Notes: a model not told the origin generated them from the sequence alone. A stretch of 64,000 bases of DNA from Prosapia bicincta (GCA_036971475.1 JBAIZL010000001.1:96503850-96567849); one strand, 5' to 3'; positions 15,460 to 28,139 are shown, counted from the first letter of the stretch. Numbers and translations: made by a program.

Positions 15460-18400
15460 AAGGGTTCAGATTTACGAAACCTAATGCATTGTTTTTAAGG
15501 CTATAGACTTAAGGATTGTAAGATAGCGAAACTGCAGTGTTGTGTTAGGCCTAAGCAAATAGTTATAAAGTGAGGCACTTCTCTATACAGTTGCCATAGA
15601 CGTTGCTGCTTAAGTAGCGTGGTGACAACTTTGAAAGTTATATGGCGACTACATCCAGTAAGTAAATGTCAGATGCTATTAGAACACTATCAAAATTTAA
15701 TTGTAGGCTAATTAGAAAGTAAAATATATAAACAATAACTATAAAATGAGTTGCAGAACGTGGTAAACAAATGGTTATGCAAGTGATGGAGGCAGTATAC
15801 ACCAACTAAAGGTCAGAAGTGGGGGCAGAACTGGAAGTAAAAACTCTATTAATATTTATAGTTCTAAGTTACCGTGTCTAGCCATTCACACTAAAAGTTT
15901 AAATAAAGATAATTTTGCTTGTAAACTTAAACGTTTAATCAAACCAAATAATTACCTGTCTCCAAAAGTGTTTACTGTTAAACAATAACTAAAGTTTGCT
16001 CTATGAAAAATGAGTGGATGTGACGATGGGGATCAAGTTATGATGCAGATTCTGCTTCTAGGAATCTGTTACAGAACCTGAGTAGACACCTCTCCTGGTT
16101 GAGAGGAGTGTCAGATAAGCGACCTTGCCCAAGTCATGACATAATCTTAGTCTCCATCGTTTAGGTTTATATTTGGTCATTCAATGCAATAGTGATATGG
16201 TTTCAACTTAATTTAATCTCTTTGGGGATATGACATAAAAGCCTAAAGGTTGCGAAATTATAAGTACATTTAAAGCAATATACACGTTATAACTCTCATA
16301 AATTCATTTTTATTTAGCGGAAAAAATAATTTTTAGGGGGAAAACTTGTATAATAATATTTATTGGATTGACACAAACATACAATTTTGCGTCAATATAA
16401 TTTACGTCAAATTAATCAGTATAAATTCCATCAGTGAATTAAATTAAATGATAACCTATGATTTCATATACTCCTGATTTTATGTTATACGTTAAGTAGT
16501 AAAACAAATGATCTAACACGTAGGTTATTTTACATTATTTATAAAACATTGTTAAGGATAAAGGTTATTATTATAGTTTTAATCAGTGTATAAATATATT
16601 TATCTTTTAAATTTTGAATTATCTCAATACAAACAGTTCAATATAACGATAATAATAAGTCATGCATTTTAATCCAATTTTTGAAATGAAAAAATTCTTA
16701 CACGCGTCTGATAGCAAATGTTTATGTAATTTTTCATTGCGCAAAATTAAATGTTTTTAACAATTCAAAATTTCTGTATACGTGCCCATACAAATTTACA
16801 TGTCTGTCGGCATTCCCCTTAGTACACAACCTAATTTTGTTTGATGAATTTGAATAAATTAATTGTAATGAAAAAAACACAAATAGCACCTAAACTTTTA
16901 ACAAACGACTCCACCGTTAAACTATCCAATCCGTTAAACATAACAAATAAGGCTTTTATAAGGTTTAGCGCAAACATATATTCGCTTCAAAAGGAAAGCA
17001 ACATATTTTCAGAGCGACATTTATTTATATTCGAAGTGTTGTAAGAATACTTTATGGCTGCTGTGGGACCGCCAGTGTAAACACAATGTATGGAAACGGA
17101 GACAAAACAGAAGTACTTCACAATTCCCAAACCAAACAATAAAGCTTTTCAAATATATTTTGCTGATATTGTCAAGAGGGTATCTTGGCTAATGGCCTTT
17201 ATCTGACATGCGCATAAAGAAGTAAAATTTTACTACGTGTCAGTAAACTCGATTTGGTTTGTATAAGAAGTGTAGATTGTTAGCACCTTATTAATTTATT
17301 CCGAATGTCGTTTTAAAGTGGAAACGAATCTTTGGAAGTCAGGATACAGTTTTTTGCTTAATTGTTTCTTTCAATTATTAATAGTTTGTAATCAAATTAT
17401 TTAACAATAGTTTGTAGAGTTTTTAAACTATTGCACATTTTCAAACCAATTCTCCTAAGAATCTCCATTGGAGATGCGCGAAATTAAACTGTTTTTTAAC
17501 TAAACATTTTCAGTCTGCTTGACTTTTAAATAATTTTTAAAGTATAAAAATGTAGCATTAAATATTAGTTTTATACCATAATTTTTACAGAACTCATCAA
17601 TAATAATTTATAACAGATTTATAAAAAAACTTGATTTTATACAATTTTTTGTGTATTTTTATAAAGTGAGAATGAGTGTATATTTTTAAAAATTTTAGTT
17701 TTAGAATTTAGTTTTATTGTTTTTCATGCCAAGGACTTTGTACATCGCTAAATGTGATTTCGTATTACAATATTGGGGACATCTTGATATACTAAATTTA
17801 AATAGTTTCAGGAATTTAAATTCGTTATATTTTACTCATAATAATCAATTGTATTTCTATAACTTTTTTTTGGATCAGTATAATGTGCCCTGTATGTTTC
17901 TAAGCAAACCACCGCCACAAAGAGAGATTTTGCGACCGCACCGTAAATCTGTGGCACAAATATATTAAATAAAGACGATAAGTTGTCCAACGAAGGTTTT
18001 CAGATGGGTATGGTGCATATGGAGGTAATCGCAATAACTTACAATTTACTATAATATCATTAACACGTTCAATACTTTCGCGGGACTTATCTCTATCTCA
18101 TCATCTTACTTTACTTTAGGCCTATATTGAACTGTGAGTTACTTGAATAACTGCGGGTTATAAGGCTTGATACAAAGTGAAAAGTGTGAAAGCTTCTACA
18201 GCAACAAAAGTGAAAAGATTTTGAACATTTAAAGGTAGTAACGAGCCTAAACCAGGACAACAATTAACAGTGCCCCTCAAAAAAAACCTTTTATGACTAT
18301 ACAATGAAACAATAACCCGCTGTTCAGTAATAAATTCTATTTCTTTTGAAAACAGAGGATGAATGTGTGACCCTCCTTTACAAAATAAGGAATAATTTGA

Positions 18401-18940
18401 CATGTTATTTACGGACGAACTAAACCCTTGGGACAAAGTAATGTTCGCATGAACTGAAAGCCTTGGGATGAAAGGAAGAAATGGCTGCCTTTCATATATT
18501 TCCCAATAATTCTTTTTACACCTTTTTAATCCTTTCAAGGGAAAGGGTTAAGAAACCTTTAAATAGCTTTCAAAGTTTCACTGGTTGTGATGTCAAGTTA
18601 TTAGTCTACTTGTCTCGTGTTTTGAACCACCTGAACTTAGAACAAGTTCTGGCAAATTGGTTTAATAACAAATCCATGCAAAAACATTTCAAATAAAGTC
18701 AAAATTCATGGAATAACAAATAAATAAACAAAACAGTTGTTCACTTTCAAGCTTGAAAGTTTCTTACAGAGGATTTTGGAAAGAAGAGTCAGGATACTAT
18801 GGTTGGAAAATGCATTGCACCAATAGGAATTGTGGCTATTTGGAGATTTTAATATTTTTTTGAAATGAGATCTAGCTATTTAGAATAAGATTTAATTGTT
18901 AAATGTGTAAATTTAATAATTACTGTAAAATTCAAAAATA
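15460..18940. other. AT-rich DNA, no gene seen
   Basis: Several frames of 60-126 codons exist (for example 18158-18538 minus, 126 codons) but none shows a domain, a signal peptide with a mature region or a conserved motif. A short hairpin CTCTC/GAGAG lies at about 16090-16106. Confidence 0.45.
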
Positions 18941-18944
18941 ATGT

Positions 18945-19036
18945 AACGGTAACTCCTTCTGTTAGACCAGACCTAGTTGTTACTCGTAACATGATTGGTC
19001 GGATAGTGTAGGGGGCGTAGCCAAGGAGTTCCCGTT
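18945..19036 (+). repeat. 14-bp inverted repeat upstream of a module
   Basis: AACGGTAACTCCTT (18945-18958) and AAGGAGTTCCCGTT (19023-19036) are inverted with one mismatch. They enclose a second small hairpin GTTAC...GTAAC and the string GGGGGCGTAGCC. With the TATA-like box just after it and the hammerhead-like module at 19086, this looks like the upstream part of one short non-autonomous element, about 18945-19175. The class is unknown. Confidence 0.45.
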
Positions 19037-19038
19037 GC

Positions 19039-19047
19039 TTATAAATA
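19039..19047 (+). promoter_or_regulatory. TATA-like box upstream of the 19086 module
   Basis: TTATAAATA lies 39 bp before the hammerhead-like module, in the right orientation to start a transcript through it. In such AT-rich DNA a TATA match alone is weak evidence. Confidence 0.25.
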
Positions 19048-19085
19048 CGCATAGGTTTAGCTGTAAGTTAGTTATTTGTAAAAAT

Positions 19086-19128
19086 ACCTCTGAAGATGAT
19101 TACTTTGTAGTCGAAATGTACATAAGGT
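19086..19128 (+). ncRNA. Best-formed hammerhead-like module
   Basis: In order: ACCT (19086-19089), core CTGAAGA (19090-19096), an extra T, hairpin GATTAC-TTT-GTAGTC (19098-19112, one G-U pair), GAAA (19113-19116), TGTACAT, A (19124), AGGT (19125-19128). ACCT/AGGT forms a 4-bp stem I. A15.1 plus TGTACAT gives ATGTACAT, a perfect 8-base palindrome, so stem III would be a 2-base-loop hairpin or an intermolecular duplex. The predicted scission is after A19124 in an AUA triplet. The T between A9 and stem II deviates from the classical consensus. AATAAA follows at about 19132. A small type-I hammerhead of the kind tied to Penelope-like elements is my reading. Confidence 0.5.
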
Positions 19129-19821
19129 TAAAATAAAATTTGTTGAATTTGGGGTGAGAGGTTGTTTTAATTAATATAATTTAATTTATATTGAAGAACA
19201 TATGCAAAAAGACGTGATCGAGCTGCAACCCTTTCAAAATACGGTCGAAAATGATACATGAACATTGCCAAATTTTAAAGAACCTGTGTAACGACGTAAG
19301 TAGAGATTAAATGATTGGAGTCCAAGATTCAAGCACGAAAATCTGATTAGGTTTACCCTTTTGTTTAAAAATCATTACAAGAAGTTAAAGAAAGTCAACT
19401 AGACTAGACTAAACTAAACTAGATATTATAATTGTGTTTTAATTATTATATTTTAATGATTAAATCCTGAATATAATTAACCACAAAATTGTCAATAAAC
19501 AATACATAAATAAGAGGAAATCAATGTTTGAAGAACACGTCAAACATCAGGTTCGAAGAAACAGTTTCAAAAAAATAGTTCTTAATAATTAATAAACTAT
19601 GTAAAGCTATTATACAAAACAGCTCAAAAATAATTAAATTAAGTTATAACCTGACAACATATCAGTACATAGAAACACAGTAATCGATAGATTTTGCACA
19701 AAAAATAGCAAACAAAAACATTATAACACACCAAAGTCATTAAAGTCTCTTACATAAAAACCTCGAATAGGTTCACGGAGAAACTGAGAAACTCAACTTA
19801 AAATTTAATATATAAATGAAA

Positions 19822-20150
19822 AATTATAAACAACAATAACCCTGATAAAAATATTTACACAACCTTGATGTAGCCTACTTTTCGCACACAGTTAGCACCA
19901 TCAGAAAAATACAAGCTACAAATATTTACACATCTTTTGTGTACATTTTGCACATATGTAGCATCGTCAGAAGGTTACGAGCTACAAATATTTACACAGT
20001 GTTGTTGTACATTTCGCACACAATTACCATCATCAGAAGGTTACAAGCATGTTTATAACCTTCTGATGATGCTAAATGTTTGTGAAATGTACATAAAGGT
20101 TGTGTAAATAATTTTAGACAGAGTTATTGTTGTTTATTAATTATACGCTA
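19822..20150. repeat. Tandem and inverted array of four modules
   Basis: Three units of roughly 65 bp lie in tandem on the minus strand (cores at 19880-19904, 19946-19970 and 20012-20036), joined head to head with one plus-strand unit (20057-20101). Each unit contains CTGANG(A/G) T, an imperfect stem II, GAAA or AAAA, and TGTACA, followed by sequence similar to AAAGGTTGTGTAAATA. The outer flanks are also inverted: AAACAACAATAACCCT (about 19828) against AGTTATTGTTGTTTAT (about 20123). The arrangement resembles the tandem terminal repeats (pLTRs) of Penelope-like elements. No reverse-transcriptase or GIY-YIG coding sequence is nearby. Confidence 0.7.
20057..20101 (+). ncRNA. Hammerhead-like module with 6-bp stem I
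   Basis: AACCTT (20057-20062), CTGATGA (20063-20069), T, a weak stem II segment (20071-20083), GAAA (20084-20087), TGTACAT, A (20095), AAGGTT (20096-20101). Stem I pairs perfectly over 6 bp, and ATGTACAT is palindromic. Stem II is poor (GC..GT ends with an A/T interior), so activity may be lost although the architecture is intact. Confidence 0.45.
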
Positions 20151-22370
20151 CTGCGCTCAGTATAGTTTTTTGTGTATAAAAAGAGGTAAAACAGTACACA
20201 AAAAAACCAAATCACGTTATTATAAATTAAACACTACATTGTAATGAAATCAACAATGGGCAACGAAGGCAATTTTTTCATCAAAGAGCTCATATTTAAC
20301 TGATTGAATTCGACACAGACTCATTCTTTCCTGACCACGAAATAGAAACAGACCACAGCTACACAAACATCAAACACTATCTAAAATTTCTCTACAACTA
20401 CGCGTAAAACTTTTCTCAACAAACTAGTTTACTTTTATACATCACGAAATTATATTATACTAAATGAACAAATTTAATTGATATGGCGCACATTGTTTAA
20501 CTGCAAATTTGAAAACCTCCTTTTAAAACCAACGTCGCTTGCAAAAGTAAAGTGTTTTTGATTCATTAAAATTTTAATTGAATTTTAAATCTTGTAAAAT
20601 CTTTACTTTTCAATGAATGAAGTCATCTGGAAATTTGTGTTGAAATTATTTTTATCGGCGTGGTTTATTTATATAAAAGAAAGAACCGTCTCTTTTCAAT
20701 TTCTTCTTTAAATTAAAACAGTATAATTGAATAAAAGCCACTTTAACATTTATGTATAAATAAATAAATTCCTAACGAAAAGAAGAAATAAAGTCTTCTT
20801 TTATGGCATTTCCAGGAAGTGTGTAACATTTTCTTTTCTTTTCTAGTTGTACATAATCTTACAAAGTTTTGAAATTTATTTTTTTCATATTTAATTAGTG
20901 ACACTCCTTCATTTGAACAAAATACTTCTTTGATAATTCTTTACCTCGTCAATGGAATTTAAAATCTAATTAGAAAAGGAGGTAAAAGAATTCTATGGGC
21001 CTAAATAAATATAAAAGTAAAAATAACTTAATACGTTTATGTATTTAACACCAGTTGAAATATCAAACTCAAATTAATTTTCGAATGGGAAAACGTTCAT
21101 CAAGCTTCTATAAAATTTAAATTTTATTACTGCAATCAATAATCCAATTCATTTGATAATGATGTCATTTCAACGAGGTGGTAAAAAATTTTAAATTCTA
21201 GTTTGCTTTTATGAAAACGATTTTCTACTCAAACTGTTTATTTACATAGATATACATGTCTTCCTTGTGCATTTCATACTCAAGCCAAATATTCACAGTT
21301 AATTTTAGCAAAAGTATTGAAATATGAGACTACGGGTTAGTAAGCAATTGCAGGTAGGAAAATTTCTCCCAGGATTGCTCGCAACTGAATTGTAATACAA
21401 CAGAACTCTGTGAGTTTCCAAATTAGTGCTTTTCGATTTTTGAAGACCATAGTGAATCAGCGACAAGTGGCAACTTTGTTTTAAAATTTAGGAATAAAAA
21501 GAAACGCACTAACCTCCCCCTTGTACAAATAGATAAGACTATACCGCTCCCCGACCTTGTTACCAGTACCATTGCTGATCCATATTTAAAACTAATCTTT
21601 TAATTTAATTTATATTTACAACAAATTTTAAGCTGCTGTATTTAAAGGTATAGTTACTGGTATTTCTTAAAGTTTATTAAAGTTGTACAAATACTGCACA
21701 GACTAAAAATTCTTTGTAAAAATGAAAACAATTGCTTTACGTGCTGAATCTATAGCAAAAGTACGAAGGCTTTAAAATCATGCAATGTGCTCTTTAAAAA
21801 AAATTAATTCACCTGATGAGATGTGGTCATGTGTGGTGTAGGGAATCTGAGGTCGATCTACTCAATTTCGTGGCCATAATGGCGAATACACTCGTTACAT
21901 TTGTTTATGTTGGAAAATGTATTATAAATTCAGTGATTAGATTATTTTTATTTCTTACGTCTTAGTATTTTATATTAGGTTCTAGTATACTGATATAATA
22001 CATAAAAATTAACCAATATGAAATTCTCTAATTTAATTTGACATTGAAATAATCTGATCAACAATTAAGGTTGGTAATAGATACGGCAAACGTGTATTTT
22101 TTTTAATAGAAATGTCTTATATTTACAGTAAAAAGGAGGTTTTAAATAAGACAAGAATTATTATTTAATTGGTCTTTTCTACAATTAATTTACTTAATTA
22201 GTTGTAGGAAAGTAGTCCTATTAAATAATCAATCTCGGTTCGTTAGAACAACCACCTTTTAATTTTAAATAATTCTATACGAGTGATAAAATGTTTGTAT
22301 TGTTAAAGGATATTAAATTAAAATGTATAACTATCAGAGAAATCGATATTCGATCATGTAGTATCCGAAG
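20151..22370. other. AT-rich DNA, no gene seen
   Basis: No recognisable coding or repeat signal. Confidence 0.5.
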
Positions 22371-22374
22371 GATT

Positions 22375-22905
22375 CTTTCATTCATGCAATGGATTTCATT
22401 AGATGCGACTACTAACCATTCAGAAGTTACCACTGACTTCTTCAAAGTGGCCAAGAACCCATTAGAAGCGACCACTCACAAAACAGAAGCGACCAATAAT
22501 CTATTAGATTATACCACTACTCTTTAGAAGCAGACACTGACTTATTGAAAGCCACTAGCTCATTAGAAGAAATCATAGCGAACACTGACCCATCGAAGGA
22601 ACCTGTAGTCTATCAGCAGCAATAACGAATTCATCGAAAGTGCCCAACTCACCCATTAATAAGAAACCACTGACCCATCGGAAGCGACCATTTACTCATT
22701 AGATTCTACCATTATCCTTTAGAAGCAGACACTGACTTATCGGAAGCCACTAACCCATTACAAGAAATCATCATGACAGAAGCCATCAATCAAATCGAAG
22801 CAACCACTAACCCACTGATAGTTTCCAACTAACCTATTATAAGCAATCACTGACCCATTGGAAGTGATCCCAAACGCATTAGTAGCAACTACTGTTCAAT
22901 TTGAA
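22375..22905. repeat. Degenerate ~30-bp minisatellite
   Basis: Variants of ACCCATTAGAAGCGACCACT recur many times with irregular spacing near 30 bp (for example CCCATTAGAAGCGACCACT at 22460, ACTGACCCATCGGAAGCGACC at 22670, CAAATCGAAGCAACCACTAA at 22795). The 78-codon plus and 66-codon minus frames across its left edge are repeat readthrough. Confidence 0.75.
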
Positions 22906-23423
22906 AAAAAAAACTCAATCAAAGCTGACGGACTTTACTTTTCAACATAATAATCATAAAAATAATAAAGAAAAAATAGAAATATTTGTACTTTAGAGAA
23001 ACAAGATTTGACGCTTCAACTTTTACTGTAACACTTAAGTTAGTGCAGTTAAGATTACAAATAAAGGGGTTTCTCATCCAGACGAAGGGTCATCATCGTT
23101 GAGGATTTGTTACGGTGGACGAGTCCGAAGCTTTCTTTCATTGTACACTAAGCTCGTGTAAGCTACCCAACCTAATGCGACCCTTTTGGGCAGGTGTTTC
23201 CCTTTTGGTATTTTCAGAATACTTGACAATTACTTGGTTTACAATAGGCTCTGTCTCAGCCACAACCTCATGTAAAAAAATTTACTTTAAACAGTGCTTC
23301 AAATACCTTAACAGTTCTCAAAATGTAAAAAAATGTTAATGAAATTATAGTGGTACAATAACACTCATTTTAACACACACACACACACACACACGTATAT
23401 ATATAGGTATATAGTCTAATGAG

Positions 23424-23479
<56 letters not shown>

Positions 23480-25340
23480 TTTCTTGTTTTTTGATGAAAT
23501 TAATTTTTTAAATAAATATTTTCAATTCTTTTTTTGGATAAATCGTAAGCATTATATGTTTATGCTCTTAAAACGTTTGATTAGACACCTCTATTCTACC
23601 GTTTTAAAAGCATGTCTACGTCTGATAAACTACTGTACTCCCGCAATTTCATAATTTCATCCTGTTCTTAACACCAACCAGGCTTTTCAGCAAGCCCTTT
23701 GGGCTTATCTAATGGTCTCAAGGGCCGTGGCACAAAGGGCCCCGTCTCGCAACTGACATGAGTCACCGGTTCGGGATACCATAAGTTTCAAGCTGGATTC
23801 GTTGGCCCATAAACCCACATGCTGGATTTTCATAATATACCAAAACCTTCAGTATCTTTGTGCTACACAATGGTGGAGAGATAACAACTGCATACTAAAG
23901 TCCTCATACTTTGAGTTTAGTCTTTCTTTTACTTTGTACAGTGTTTCACACGCATACTCTTTAACGTTTCCAGTATCAGTAGATCAATATAGAACCACTT
24001 TTTAGTCCTACATAATCACACCTTTCATATCTTCTTACAGTGGTTTGTAACAGGTAGACCTTTCTTTATAACCTCCATATTTCAGGTACGGAACCTTGCT
24101 TACGTAACGTTATGATCCTTTCTACATTTTACCATGGGCCTCCTTTAAGTGTATGTATATTTACAACCCCTTCCAATCATTCCTAGACTATAATATTCAC
24201 ACTGGCTGATCGCCTTGAAACTCTAAAAGATCCAACTCAAAGTATTCACAACGTTTTTACTTTAATATCACGCCTGGGAAAAATGACATTTCATTTAAAT
24301 TTCTTTTTTTCGAAACTTTTTACTCTCCCAAATCGGACACGTTTTCCTCATTAAACCCTTCATGTTTAAGCAGTATAAACTGTCGTAATGGAAGGGCGGC
24401 TAAGACAAATGATTCACGGGTTGGCCTGCAGGCAGTTCATGTTTTGTCTATTGTGGGGTCGTTAGAATTGCTATTGAACTCTTCTTCCCACCCCAACCCT
24501 AACCCAACTTCAAGTCACTTAATTATGCAAGCTCTTAATATACACAGTTTATGGCCTAACCCTATTTGGTTACATAAAGCAATCTCAATTTGCATGCTAG
24601 TGTTTTAATTTGGTACTTTTCTATTAAGCGTCTCCTGTAGAGAATAATTTATTGTTTTTCTTTCTTATCAATTAGAGCTTTACAAATGTTTTGTACTTGT
24701 AAATACGATTCTTTGTATTTATATAATATCTGTAACCGCAGTGTTTTCTTGTACTCACTTTACCACTTACACATATTTTTAAATAAGTCGGCTTTCAGAG
24801 GTAACACCAGAGAGCGGTATTTTCCAAATGTTATTAAGCCACGTCTCCTTAGAGGTAAACATATGTGGTGACGACACCCTTACAAAAAGTTAACTAATAT
24901 TTTGTTGATAGTAAAGTTTTCAACCAATATTAATTACTAATACTATACTAGCACATCCCGGCATATTAAAAAAAAAATAACTGTAAATATAGGAAATAGA
25001 CATACAGTTTTGCCTGATCTCTAGGTATTGGAGATGAGTCACTACAAGAATTTTACCTCGTTAAAAAACTTATTCACTGAGTACAAACAAGTCAGAACAG
25101 TAGTATATAGGTAGCGGCTAGTTATTCTTAAAAATCTTCTTTACCAATTTTACTGCTAACAACAAAATTCTGTACTATCACCAAAAATAAAAATAAACAT
25201 TTCTTTAGAAACTACTCCTAATATCTCCAAAATAAAACTATTGACAATATCTGATTTAGTGGGAGGTATGATCAGTGTGCCTTGACCAGTTCACCATATA
25301 TTGACATGTTTTTGAATTTCTTCAAATAGTAGGACTCTCT
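22906..25340. other. AT-rich DNA with microsatellites, no gene seen
   Basis: (AC)n lies at 23373-23394 and (TA)n at 23427-23473. Several frames of 60-76 codons lack recognisable motifs. A somewhat GC-richer patch lies at about 23690-23830, of unknown nature. Confidence 0.5.
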
Positions 25341-25341
25341 C

Positions 25342-25431
<90 letters not shown>
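25341..25431. repeat. C12, (TC)n, (TA)n compound tract
   Basis: Twelve C are followed by TC repeats to about 25382 and TA repeats to 25431. Repeat family X begins immediately after. Confidence 0.95.
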
Positions 25432-25434
<3 letters not shown>

Positions 25435-25606
25435 TTTCACTATATGTACTTAAACAAGAATCTTACAAGGTATTTATGCGAGTTAACTTTCAAAGATTGA
25501 TAGCATCTCCATTATCGAGCATCACTGACCGATGATTGTAGTAGACTGAATGGTTGTGCTCACCTCGTCAATGCTAGATGAGATTCTAGTGAAACGTCGG
25601 ATATAT
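25431..25606. repeat. Hetero head-to-head pair: family X (minus) and family Y (plus)
   Basis: 25431-25545 matches the repeat at 31424-31540 (CACTTTCACTA, GGTATTTATGCGAGTTAAC, GTAGTAGACT). 25553-25600 matches the right arms near 28885 and 31215 (CACCTCGTCAATGCT, GATGAGATTCTAG, GAAACGTCGG) and ends in a short AT tract. So two different module families share one head-to-head junction, each flanked outward by AT repeats. Confidence 0.7.
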
Positions 25607-25609
25607 ATA

Positions 25610-27105
25610 TATAGTTCAAATTTTCAGTCGCTAATAAAATACTTTTTATTCATCCGCTCAACTTCAAATACATCTTTTAAACTTGTAGTGGATGGCACTT
25701 GATGTTAATACAGTTTTTTCACAATTATTTCAATAATTAAATTTAATGTAATAATTTTTGTTTTATACGGGAGAAAAAAAAATTTCACAAAAGAGGCAAG
25801 GTATGCGTACAGTTACTTTGTCCCATTTGGCTTAAAATTAATGGTAATATATGATTTCGTAAAACCGCTAATTTTATGATGGGGGGGGTCTATTTGGTAG
25901 GACAGCTGTTTTAACGCAGATGTTGTGTTACTTTATTTATATTAATTGAAATTATTTAATAAAAATTAATTTTTTCTTTGTTGAGCTAAGTAGGAATTGT
26001 TGTGAGATATTCTTTTTTATAATATTTGTTTTTGATGACGCAGTCCTTATTCAGGTCCAGCTCTGTACTTAATTATAGGCCTACCTCCTGATTAAGTATA
26101 CCTCAGCACCCAGGGAGGTAAGGCAATCAAAAGAAATATTAGCAAGCAATGATTTCTTGCTTATTTTTGGGTTCATGTTGAGTGTTGAGTTCCACACCGA
26201 AACTCAAACAGAGACGAAGATGAAAATTTCGTCTTGCGCGCCGCGCTCTCCTTGGAGTCTCTTACACACATCGCAGACTGCAGTCAAACTACCACAGCCT
26301 ACTAGCTGGCGTACAGCTAACGCCCTGATTCATTTACTTTTAATTTAAACGTTCAAGGAACCTACAAAGACAAGACATGATGTATTAGAGTGGAATGATA
26401 ATGTTATTAATTATTGCGAAGTTTTATATATATATAACTTATTCCTTTCTGGAGGCTGAACAGTAAAATTGGATTGACTTAACGTTGCAAAATTACAGGA
26501 TAGGTTTCTGTACTTTGTCAATTTCCCATATATGTCAGTCTCGTCGAATTAACCACGCAAAGAGAAAATAACCAGAAATCCATTAATTCTAAATATCTAA
26601 AATCTTCCTTCTGTTGGCATTGTTTGTTAAAAACATATAATGAACCTTCGGCAATTTAAAATTTACAATAAAAATATTGGTAGATCTTTTTTCACTCTCG
26701 CAAAAATCCCTTCGGTTAACGATTTATAAGATATCAGCGGCTGTCGATATATTATTCAAGTGAATCTGTCAGTTTTATTTGAAATTTGTTACATTACTTT
26801 AACTCAGTTAATAATATAAGGTGACCAAATTAATTAAGCAGGCTTATGACATTCACTAATCAATTGCCAACAGCAAAATGGGCTGTTAATTTGATTAGCA
26901 TTTAATACCTTAGCTAAATTATTTGCTTTCAAATGCTTGTTAAAGCGTTTCGGAGAAGAATCGTTATTAGTGTGCATATTTTTATCTAATCTGATTGGCC
27001 ATAAAAATTGGTAGGAAAATATTAGTAATATCAAGATATTCACAAATCATGACATCGACCATAGTTTGCTGGTCACCCCCTATCCACAAGTCGTGTCTAC
27101 ACAAA
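25610..27105. other. AT-rich DNA, no gene seen
   Basis: A G9 run lies near 25882. A 63-codon frame at 26157-26348 and a minus frame at 26834-27043 have no recognisable motifs. Confidence 0.5.
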
Positions 27106-27109
27106 AGTA

Positions 27110-27199
27110 ATCAACAGATTCTAGAGCACGTCGCGGCGCCGCTGACAATGACCCCCGGAGCCCCAGGTAGCAGCGGCAAACACTTTGGGAACCACCGTG
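27110..27199 (-). mobile_element. hAT-like terminal fragment
   Basis: Read on the minus strand from 27199 the sequence begins CACGGTGGTTCCCAAAGTG and continues GC-rich with GGGGTCATTGTCAGCGGCGCCGCG. That resembles the 5' ends of hAT (Charlie/Tip100-type) elements, which typically start CAGTGGTTCCCAAA. The third base is changed and no partner end or 8-bp duplication was found, so this is a remnant at most. Confidence 0.35.
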
Positions 27200-27289
27200 T
27201 TCCCAGTTCAAGTAAAACCTAAAGCTAACTACGTAATTTACTTCTTCTTTCTTATAAGAAGGTACATCGTTAATAATTAGGGGCAAAAA

Positions 27290-28135
27290 TATTTACATAC
27301 ACTACTGCATTATGTATTAACCATGCGCTAGCTGGAACGGCTTGACAACCTTAATGTATGCAATGAGTTAAGTTTAAACGGAACCATTCTGTCGCATCGC
27401 ATAACTTAGTTTAGTCCGTCACTTTTCCGACTGGATACACACAGTGCTTTTACTGTTGCAGTTTGCCTGTGAAGGAATTGCCGAACAATTACTTTCAAAT
27501 TGGCATGTTACAACGGAATGACGTAACTAAACTTAAAGTTCCGACTCAAGATGTCTATTTCATTTATATACATTTATTATAACGATTATGGATCAAAATT
27601 TAACCGGCAAAATAATAAATATTGCTAATTGGTGTAATAAACAAAATTATGAAATTCGGGTTTAAGAAATTTCCTTATATAAATTTCGTTTTCCCAAAAT
27701 TTATAAAATGTTTCTTTGAAATTCGAAAAATTTTAACTTGCTTGCATCCACAGATACAAGTGTAACACCATAAGTGTTCAGGCGTACCTGTATCTTTATA
27801 ATATTTTGTTGTGTGCTGTGTTGTTTCTCATGCTGTGTCTTAATGAATTATCGACGTTTCAAGCAAATGTACGACAACCTTAAGACTATTTCCCACTACC
27901 TATAACAGGTATTTCACGTAGTTATTTGAAATAAAGTTGTAGATTAGTTGTGAGGGCAAACGTATTTATTGAAAATGGTCATACAGTTTCTGCAAGTACA
28001 GGTTAAAGTTACGATATAAGATCATATACTGCTATACAAGGTTATATTTTTCTCCTATTATATTCAAAATCATAATATTAATTTTCATAAAATAGTCAAC
28101 AGAGTCGTGTTATTGATATAAAGATGAAAAACCAT
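27290..28135. other. AT-rich DNA, no gene seen
   Basis: Nothing recognised. Confidence 0.5.
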
Positions 28136-28139
28136 AGAG

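Noticed and set aside
18158..18538. 126-codon minus-strand frame
   Set aside because: No recognisable domain, no transcript signals, and base composition like its surroundings; chance length is plausible in 64 kb.
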